Below the pieces are notes generated by a model. The model ran no database searches and was not told the origin of the DNA. It worked only from the letters and a program-made list of their open reading frames with translations. Shown here piece after piece: positions 1-6,000 of a DNA stretch of 7,569 nucleotides (positions are counted from its first letter, which is position 1; every line of letters starts with the position of its first letter). This stretch comes from Bacteroidota bacterium. Its GTDB lineage: Bacteria; Bacteroidota; Ignavibacteria; Tepidaquicellales; Tepidaquicellaceae. The position numbers and the translations under genes are program-made. Location: assembly GCA_003519545.1 (NCBI GenBank), contig DOWN01000299.1, positions 1 to 7,569 of the forward strand. The letters are read 5' to 3'.

Positions 1-20
1 CTATAAATATAAAAAATCAC

Positions 21-57
21 GCCCGGTATATTTTTATGTCGGGCTTATTTTTTTTAT
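21..57 (+). terminator. Probable intrinsic terminator of an upstream gene
   Basis: The arms GCCCGGTATA (21-30) and TATGTCGGGC (35-44) form a 10-bp stem, with two G-T wobbles, around a TTTT loop. A T-rich tract follows at 45-57. An A-run at 11-16 lies on the other side, so the element could also work on the opposite strand. A TAA at 4-6 in another frame could be the stop of the upstream gene it serves. Against this reading, the frame of the next gene is open straight through the hairpin, so the segment could instead be coding. Confidence 0.6.
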
Positions 58-67
58 TGTAATCGTT

Positions 68-547
68 ATGTCAGTTATGATTACTGGCAATCCGGATTCC
101 GCAAAATTTTTTGATAGTATATATTCATATATTCTGTATGTTGTTTTAGGAGTTACAGGGTTTATAATTTTTTTAATAATGCTAAAACCTGAAAAATATA
201 TTTTGATAGATAATAAAATTTACAAACATCCTGACATAAATTATAAAACTGCAAACTATATTAATTATCCGGTAACAACTCCGGTTGAAACTCTCTCAGG
301 TATTCAGATTTTATCTCCCGGAAAATATTCATTACACGGTAATAAAACATTCGGAACTTATTTTGAACTCAAAACACAAATGAACGAATCTATATTTATT
401 ACAATTATGAGCATGCGACCGGAAAATGAAAATTCTTTCACAGGTGAAAAAAGAAAAAAAACTGATTATTTTATGGATGATGAAGGGTTCCATAAGTTTT
501 GTGAAATTTATAATTTAAAAGATACATACGTTAAAATTAAATATTAA
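68..547 (+). CDS. Small membrane-anchored protein of unknown family (start uncertain, possibly 5'-partial)
   Basis: From the ATG at 68 this encodes 159 residues; I do not recognise the family. A strongly hydrophobic stretch at about residues 18-40 is a clear transmembrane helix, followed by Lys-Pro-Glu-Lys and a hydrophilic domain of about 115 residues that is probably cytoplasmic. The TM anchor followed by alternating beta-like segments (for example YILIDNKIY, then ETLSGIQIL) loosely recalls bacterial PH-like membrane proteins, but this is a weak guess. The frame has no stop between position 2 and the ATG. Those 22 extra codons would add a basic stretch (KYKKSRP) and a second hydrophobic helix, giving a TM hairpin. 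The T-rich DNA there also looks like a terminator, so the hydrophobicity may be incidental. No Shine-Dalgarno sequence is seen. The next gene starts 17 bases after the stop, so the two are probably co-transcribed. Confidence 0.65.
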   Translation: MSVMITGNPDSAKFFDSIYSYILYVVLGVTGFIIFLIMLKPEKYILIDNKIYKHPDINYKTANYINYPVTTPVETLSGIQILSPGKYSLHGNKTFGTYFELKTQMNESIFITIMSMRPENENSFTGEKRKKTDYFMDDEGFHKFCEIYNLKDTYVKIKY

Positions 548-564
548 AATTTAAAATTCAGAAT

Positions 565-1089
565 ATGAACATACAGGAATATATCAGTTCACTGCCGGGT
601 TGGATGAACTATTTTGGATTTGAAGAAATTTCGGTTCATCCGGATTTCAAGGCATTAAAAGTTTTCAAAAGAAAAAAACTTGAGGCAACAAAATTTGGTA
701 ACGAACTGATTTATATTATCGTGAATGAAATAAATTCCGGATATGATTTTAATAAACTTGTTTCATTAAGCACAGAAAATTTCAGATATGTAAATGAACT
801 TATGAGTTTTTATTCAGAAGGGATAAAAGGATTTGGAACTATGATGGTAAATTTCAATTTATTTCTTACAGAAAGTTTTAATAACGATATGTATAAATTT
901 TCGATTGAATATAAACCGAAACATTTCGCTGCGGCAGAGTTTCCTTCGATACTTGATTTATCAACAAACAATTTATATTTCCTTCGGGATACACCAATCT
1001 GGGGCTTTGCATATTACGACGGTTACAGAAAACGTAGTTATGAATTCTTCAGCCCAAACTCCTGGCAAACAATATCCACCACAAAATAA
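565..1089 (+). CDS. Hypothetical soluble protein, 174 aa
   Basis: I do not recognise this 174-residue protein. It has no signal peptide and no transmembrane helix, so it is probably cytoplasmic. The N-terminus is rich in aromatic residues (LPGWMNYFGF at 10-19), followed by a basic patch around FKRKK and a mixed alpha/beta-looking middle. The last third, including FPSILDLSTNNLYFL and then TPIWGFAYYDGY, looks like a compact conserved fold, but I cannot name it. The ATG start fits the 17-base gap after the upstream stop. There is no Shine-Dalgarno motif, as is usual for Bacteroidota. It forms a likely two-gene unit with the membrane protein before it. The stop is followed by a T-run (1090-1097) without a convincing stem, so I do not call a terminator. 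The overlapping +2-frame reading at 905-1117 is a shadow. Confidence 0.75.
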   Translation: MNIQEYISSLPGWMNYFGFEEISVHPDFKALKVFKRKKLEATKFGNELIYIIVNEINSGYDFNKLVSLSTENFRYVNELMSFYSEGIKGFGTMMVNFNLFLTESFNNDMYKFSIEYKPKHFAAAEFPSILDLSTNNLYFLRDTPIWGFAYYDGYRKRSYEFFSPNSWQTISTTK

Positions 1090-1179
1090 TTTTTTTTCAT
1101 TTCTTCTTTTTCTTTGATTTAAACTCTCGATTTTCATTCAGAATTGATTTGTGTAATTAGTTTAATTCGTGAAAACCTG

Positions 1180-1195
1180 TCCCGACTTGGCGGGA
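1180..1195. repeat. Palindrome TCCCG-6-CGGGA
   Basis: TCCCG (1180-1184) and CGGGA (1191-1195) form a 5-bp stem around ACTTGG. It is the first member of a short palindrome family with further members or remnants at 1240-1250, 1327-1342 and 2712-2726. Confidence 0.55.
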
Positions 1196-1251
1196 TTCGT
1201 GGTGAAACATCAACCCCATGTCATTGCGGGCTTAGTTTATCCCGACTTGTC

Positions 1252-1272
1252 ATTGCGGGCTTGACCCGCAAT
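1252..1272. repeat. Hairpin ATTGCGGG-5-CCCGCAAT
   Basis: There is a perfect 8-bp stem around CTTGA, flanked by GTC on the left and CTC on the right. The left arm is a second copy of the 15-base TGTCATTGCGGGCTT also found at 1219-1233, where the right arm is missing. Confidence 0.65.
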
Positions 1273-1326
1273 CTCTTTATAATTAACAATTTACAAACAA
1301 AGTATTCATTAGTTTAATTCTACTTG

Positions 1327-1342
1327 TCCCGAAGTATCGGGA
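1327..1342. repeat. Palindrome TCCCGA-4-TCGGGA
   Basis: A perfect 6-bp stem surrounds AGTA. It holds the same place in copy B as the 1180-1195 palindrome holds in copy A, but with a different loop. Confidence 0.6.
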
Positions 1343-1396
1343 ATTAATTCGTGTAAATTTGTGTAAATTCGTGGTGAAGTTCCCACCCCCCTTGTC

Positions 1397-1417
1397 ATTG
1401 CGGATTTAATCCGCAAT
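1397..1417. repeat. Hairpin ATTGCGGAT-3-ATCCGCAAT
   Basis: There is a perfect 9-bp stem around TTA. It matches the 1252-1272 hairpin in length and flanks. A G-C pair is replaced by A-T at the eighth stem position, so pairing is kept although the bases differ. Confidence 0.65.
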
Positions 1418-1471
1418 CTCCTGCTATACCTTATCCCAATATTCTGTCTTTAAAATCCAACCCTAAATAAT

Positions 1472-1479
1472 TATATTTG
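1472..1479 (+). promoter_or_regulatory. Bacteroidota-type -7 box for tRNA-Leu
   Basis: TATATTTG matches the Bacteroidota housekeeping sigma -7 consensus TAnnTTTG exactly and ends 7 bases before the first tRNA base, the spacing expected if transcription starts at or just before the mature 5' end. I see no clear TTG at the -33 position; the region near 1446-1451 reads GTCTTT. Confidence 0.5.
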
Positions 1480-1486
1480 TTATCCA

Positions 1487-1572
1487 GCGGAAATGGCGAA
1501 ATTGGTAGACGCACCATCTTGAGGGGGTGGCGCCTTATGGGCGTGAGGGTTCAAATCCCTCTTTCCGCACCA
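1487..1572 (+). tRNA. tRNA-Leu (anticodon GAG)
   Basis: This is a complete class II tRNA of 86 bases. The acceptor arms GCGGAAA (1487-1493) and TTTCCGC (1562-1568) pair perfectly. The D arm starts GCG and carries TTGGTAGA in its loop. The anticodon stem is CCATC (1514-1518) with GGTGG (1526-1530), and the loop TTGAGGG puts GAG at 1521-1523, reading CUU and CUC leucine codons. The long variable arm (CGCC-TTAT-GGCG type) is diagnostic of Leu, Ser and bacterial Tyr tRNAs. The T arm is GAGGG-TTCAAAT-CCCTC. A discriminator A at 1569, as leucine tRNAs have, is followed by an encoded CCA (1570-1572). The gene stands alone, with a good -7 box upstream and a RhuM-Fic gene 60 bases downstream. Confidence 0.97.
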
Positions 1573-1632
1573 ATTATAAATTCCATCCACATTTAATTTT
1601 CCGAATTTTTTATTAAATCCTCAAATATCAGT

Positions 1633-2601
1633 ATGAATGATATAATTATATATAAAACACAGGATAAAAAAACTGAAATCCAAGTTAATTTTGTTGGCGA
1701 TACTGTTTGGCTTACACAGGCTCAGATGGCTGAATTATTCGGCACTGATAGAACCTCTATATTAAAACACATTCAAAATATTTATTTTAATAAAGAATTA
1801 GAAGAAAATTCAACATGTGAAAAATTTGCACAAGTTCGAGAGGAAGGAAAAAGAATTATAAAGAGACAAATTTTGCATTATAACCTCGATGCAATAATTT
1901 CGGTTGGTTATAGAGTTAACTCTAAAAGAGGAACTCAATTCCGCCAATGGGCTACCCAACGCCTCAAGGATTATTTAGTTCAAGGATACGCAATAAATGA
2001 AAAACGCCTTGCAGAAAAGCAACAACAGGTTGAATATCTTAAAACAGGAATACGGATATTAAGTCGAGCAATTACTCAACAAGCAACCGCTGAAGACAGT
2101 GAAATGCTACAAATCTTCGCAAAAGGATTGGAATTATTGGATGACTACGACCACGAACAATTGGATACCAAAGGCAAAACCATTAAGAAGACGGTATATC
2201 CGGAAGTGCAGGAATATTTCAAAGTGATAGCTAAGATGAAATCCAACTTTGCTTCAGATGTATTTGCAAAACCAAAAGATAATAGTTTTGAGAGTTCAGT
2301 AAAGCAAATTGCACAAAGTTTTGCTAAAAAGGAATTATATCCAAGCATAGAAGAAAAAGCTGCTACATTGCTATATTTGATAGTAAAAAATCATGCATTT
2401 GTAGATGGAAACAAACGGATTGCCGCAGCATGTTTCCTGCATTTTTTGGAAAAGAACGGAATACTCTATTCGACTAACAGCACACCAATAATAAGTAATG
2501 AGGCATTAGCCGCACTTACTTTGTTCGTAGCAACAAGTAAACCCGAAGAAATGGAAACAGTGAAAAAATTTATTATAAGCATTCTAAACAGAAATAAATA
2601 A
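1633..2601 (+). CDS. RhuM-family protein fused to a Fic/Doc domain
   Basis: This 322-residue protein has two recognisable parts. Residues 1-125 match the RhuM virulence-protein family: a helix-turn-helix-like segment WLTQAQMAELFG (26-37), then the hallmark NLDAIISVGYRVNSKRG (84-100) and FRQWA (103-107). A helical linker (about 125-180) leads to a Fic/Doc domain (about 188-320). Its active-site motif HAFVDGNKR (254-262) contains the catalytic His254, Asp258, the Gly-Asn anion-binding turn and Arg262. Fic enzymes usually transfer AMP or another phosphate-containing group to a hydroxyl side chain, while Doc phosphorylates EF-Tu; the Gly at 259 is like AMP-transferring Fic proteins rather than phage P1 Doc, which has Ala there. 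The true reaction and target are unknown. I see no S/TxxxE(G/N) inhibitory motif and no small antitoxin gene beside it. The length is ordinary for this fusion and the frame is intact. It begins 60 bases after tRNA-Leu and ends in its own terminator. Confidence 0.9.
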   Translation: MNDIIIYKTQDKKTEIQVNFVGDTVWLTQAQMAELFGTDRTSILKHIQNIYFNKELEENSTCEKFAQVREEGKRIIKRQILHYNLDAIISVGYRVNSKRGTQFRQWATQRLKDYLVQGYAINEKRLAEKQQQVEYLKTGIRILSRAITQQATAEDSEMLQIFAKGLELLDDYDHEQLDTKGKTIKKTVYPEVQEYFKVIAKMKSNFASDVFAKPKDNSFESSVKQIAQSFAKKELYPSIEEKAATLLYLIVKNHAFVDGNKRIAAACFLHFLEKNGILYSTNSTPIISNEALAALTLFVATSKPEEMETVKKFIISILNRNK

Positions 2602-2615
2602 ACTTTCCTCTCCCA

Positions 2616-2650
2616 CAGGAGTCTCTTGAAAAGGACTCCTGCGTTTTTAA
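2616..2650 (+). terminator. Intrinsic terminator of the RhuM-Fic gene
   Basis: CAGGAGTC (2616-2623) and GACTCCTG (2634-2641) form a perfect 8-bp stem around a 10-base loop. TTTTT follows at 2644-2648. It starts 15 bases after the stop codon of the RhuM-Fic gene. Confidence 0.85.
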
Positions 2651-2664
2651 TTATAACTCAGATA

Positions 2665-2778
2665 TGTCATTCTGCTTGTCCCTACGGAGTGAAAGTAATG
2701 TTACTAGTCTGTCCCAACTTGTCGGAAAAGAATATCAGAAATCTCACTTCTCACCCGAAGTAAAGTGAGAAATTTTTT
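2665..2778. repeat. Intergenic repeat remnant ending in alternative hairpins
   Basis: The stretch between the terminator and the large gene has no gene. It begins with TGTCATTCTGCTTGTCCCT, related in style to the TGTCATTGCGG repeats upstream of the tRNA, and contains TGTCCCAACTTGTCGG (2710-2725), a one-to-two-base variant of TGTCCCGACTTGGCGG at 1179-1194. It ends in TCTCACTT (2742-2749) facing AAGTGAGA (2763-2770), an 8-bp stem followed by TTTTTT (2773-2778). A second pairing of TTCTCAC (2748-2754) with GTGAGAA (2765-2771) uses the same right arm. The final hairpin could act as a back-up terminator; this is inference. Confidence 0.5.
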
Positions 2779-2864
2779 CGCAATAATATAATTTCTATCT
2801 ACATAAAATTTCTCCTTGTAATTTAATTTTAAAATAATAAACTTAATAAAGCCTTTGAGATAAA

Positions 2865-2897
2865 TTGTTATGCGTCGTTCGATTGAAAATTAATTTG
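2865..2897 (+). promoter_or_regulatory. Weak candidate promoter of the large RHS-type gene
   Basis: TTAATTTG (2890-2897) is one base away from TAnnTTTG. TTG at 2865-2867 lies 22 bases before it, slightly longer than the usual spacing of about 19-21. It would give a leader of about 50 bases. The match is weak in such AT-rich DNA. Confidence 0.25.
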
Positions 2898-2955
2898 CCA
2901 TTTTTAAATTAAAAAATCAAAATTCATAAAAATAATAAAAAAATAAATCTCTTGT

Positions 2956-3012
2956 ATGAAATCACTAACCGCCTTAATAGTGCCATTTATTTTTATTACT
3001 GCTTTACTAGCC
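2956..3012 (+). other. Sec signal peptide of the RHS-type protein
   Basis: Codons 1-19 encode Met-Lys-Ser followed by an uncharged hydrophobic core and end in Leu-Leu-Ala. Cleavage is most likely between Ala19 and Asn20. The next residues are polar. No lipobox cysteine is present, so it is not a lipoprotein. Confidence 0.7.
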
Positions 3013-6000
3013 AATATAATTTCAGAAGGTAATTATCACAATTTACAAGAAATATCTAAAATTAATTCAATAGTCCTTGATTCTTTGGAAGATAATTCTT
3101 CAAACTCTGGTCCACTTGATGCAAGCGGAATGTTTAATGAAAGAGGATTTTATGGATCTAATTCTGCAAGTATAAATGAAAATGAAATAATTTCTAATTT
3201 TAATGGAAATCTGCAATATTCTATACCTTTGTTTGATATAAAAGGAGCAGGTGATTTAAATATAAATATGACATTGAATTACAATGGAAGCGTTGGGCAT
3301 AAAATAGTTTGTGGAAGAGCAAATTCACAAGTCACAGGCGATTTAAAAATGTATAATATTTCAGTTCCAAGTTGGATTGTAGGGGTAAATGGTTACGCTG
3401 TTCAAATGACAAATTACGAAACTAATTTCTTCACATCATCGCCGACTTCTACTACAATTTCAAATGATAATGTAAGACTTCTAGCAAATGGATATCATAT
3501 TACAGATGAGTTTAGAGCTTATTCAGATGGATTGGAAGTTAGAGTATTTGTTATGCGAGCAGATGGATCTGTTTTAACATTGAAAAGAGTTGATTCAGAA
3601 AATCCTTCAAATTGTTCACAAAGTCTTTATGCGGAAGATTGTTATATAGGAGAATTTTATTCAGAAGATAAACAAAACTATACTCGCGCATTTCTTGAAT
3701 TTATGGAGAATGATAATTATATAAATCCGGCTTATAGAAACAGAAGGATGTATCTTATGGATGGGAGTGGAGTTACTTATATATTTGAAGAAGAAAAACC
3801 TGTTTATTTAGATTATCCTGTAAATTCAAATAATCCTGCAACTAAACCTCAGAATTTTTTACTGAAAAAAATTAAAGACAGATACGGTAGGGAAATAACG
3901 CTTCAGTATAATGCAGGTGTATATGGTCGAGCTATATTTACAAATTTAACTACGAATTATGACGAAACGAATATAGGGACTTTTTATGGCGCAAGTTATT
4001 TACCTAGTTTTGCTAATGGATTTAGAATTTCCGGAAATGAAAAAACTTACAGATTTCTATTTGATCAGACTACATATTTGAAAACAGATGGATTTCACAG
4101 ACCTGTAATAACTGAGATTAAAAATCCGGTTAATGATGTGATTGCAATAGATTATGGTCTTTCTTATCAGAGGATTGCTACAAATATTTATAATCCTTAC
4201 AATCTATCTGCATATAACGTTACTTGTTCATTAAATGTATTAAAAAGAATGAGTTCGTTTCAAAATTATAACGGTGGAATTTATACTTATTCATATCCGT
4301 CAGGTACAAATTCACTTTCAATCAATATGAAACCCGGTGATAATTATAAAATAAAATCAAATAGTAGTGCATATTATAAAGGTGTAGGTAGGGATATGTT
4401 TTTCGTTAATATGCTTTCATCTGTTACATATAATCCTACAGGAACAAATTATACGAAAACTTCGAATTTTAATTATAATTTTGTTTGTAATAGAGGTGAG
4501 AATTGTAATATAATTCTTGTTGATACTAATGATGAATATTCAACAACTCGATCAAACATAGCAAATAATAAACCTTCATGGGATTCAACTCCAAGTACTT
4601 TTAATACATTATATAAATACAGACAATTTCCAATAAGTGCTTCAGCTAATATAGAATTACCTCCGGATTTTGAGGGTTATACAAAACTTACAGAAGAGAG
4701 GAATTTTTTAACAAATTATGAAAATCCTTTTAGAAAAATTGAATATACATTTATAAAAGCACAATCTAATGGTATTTATAAGAATTCATCATTTTTAGAT
4801 ACCGGAATTACAGAAACTTTCGATTTAACAGGTTCTGATCCGATATCAAAACATAACTCATTTATTTATGAATTTGAATCTACTCCAATCACAGATTTAC
4901 ACAGTAATAATCCAATTAAGAAAAAAATAGAAAAAGATAATTTTTATAACTCGACTGAAATTTTTTATAAAAATTTATATACTGAAGTCTATTATTATAA
5001 AGATGCAGTTTATTATCCATCCTTTCCTACTAGATATGATACTTCAAAATTTTATGTATTAAATTTACCTGATACCATCTTAAGAAAAAATTCAACAGGT
5101 ACAGTTTTATCTCGTATGCAATATGAATATGCATCAGGAAATTTTAATTCAAATGGATATATTGCACAATTATTAAAAGAAAAAGTATTTAGCGTAGGAA
5201 CTAATCAGGGAATAAAAGAAAAAAAATATTATTATAATAAACAGGATACTGTTGGAATTTGGTTATTTGGTCAGGAGGGTTATAAACCTGCAACAGAAGG
5301 ATCTATAAGGATGACAGAAGACCCATTGGGGAATAAAACGAATTTTTATTATCATAATATTTATAAATCTCAAAATAATGTTGAGGGAGATTTTAATTAT
5401 GATATCCAAACTGATGAGATGGAAAATCCGGGAGTTGTCAGTTACCGTAAAGTTTTAACAAATAATACAATATTAAGGGATAGCACCGGAAAATGGAGTG
5501 ACTTGAGAATGCCTGTTAGAACTGATAATTACATAAAATCTGATTATAAAATTACATCTTATTCAAACTATACAATGGATGGAATACCCGACGAACAAAT
5601 TAGTTATAATAATTATTACAATTATTTCAGATATGATGCAATCAATAGAATAAGAGAAGGAGTTTTGCCTTATGATTTTACAATTGAAAACGAACAGGAA
5701 GTTATCGATACTGTTTATGAAACAGTTAACTATGAACTATTCCCTAGTGCTGTTGGTGGTTATTCATATGTAAAGACAAATTCTGCATATTATCCTCTAG
5801 ATACTAATTGTAATGTTGGGCAAGGCTGGTCTGGTCAATTTCAACTATTCAGATATGAATTTGAAACACCCGGTGGTGACCCTGAAGCTCCAATTTATGA
5901 AAATAATATTCCATTAATAAAATTTAATATTCCTGATGTTGATAGTTTGGTTGATATAACTTCAGCACAATTTGTTATTTCTCCAATGAGATTTAAAAGA

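Larger units (their letters stand above)
1157..1420. repeat. Two diverged copies of a composite palindromic intergenic repeat
   Basis: The 397-base gap between the stop at 1089 and the tRNA has no credible gene. It holds two copies of the same ordered set of blocks. Copy A (1157-1275) has TTAGTTTAATTC, a TCCCG...CGGGA hairpin, TTCGTGGTGAA, an ACCCC run and TGTCATTGCGGGCTT twice, ending in CCCGCAATCTC. Copy B (1309-1420) has TTAGTTTAATTC, TCCCGA...TCGGGA, a GTGTAAATT tandem pair with period 10 (1351-1369), TTCGTGGTGAA, ACCCCC and a TCATTGCGGAT...ATCCGCAATCTC hairpin. No transposase or terminal repeat of an insertion sequence is visible. This resembles the short palindromic repeat families scattered between genes in Bacteroidota; function unknown. 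Confidence 0.75.

Noticed and set aside
905..1117. 70-aa open frame on the + strand
   Set aside because: It overlaps the end of the 565-1089 gene in another frame, ends in a T-run that yields Phe/Leu, and has no supporting features.
1090..1120. Terminator after the 565-1089 gene
   Set aside because: T-runs are present after the stop, but no stem of convincing length precedes them.
1219..1420. CRISPR array
   Set aside because: The repeats are only two or three, diverged, palindromic and unevenly spaced, with no cas genes.
1157..1420. Insertion sequence
   Set aside because: There is no transposase frame, no matched terminal inverted repeats around a gene and no target duplication that I can see.
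2145..2348. 67-aa open frame on the - strand
   Set aside because: It lies wholly antisense inside the RhuM-Fic gene, over the linker and the start of the Fic domain; it is a shadow.
2694..2705. AGTAA-TG-TTACT palindrome
   Set aside because: It has a short 5-bp stem with a 2-base loop in AT-rich DNA, and no placement relative to a promoter suggests an operator.
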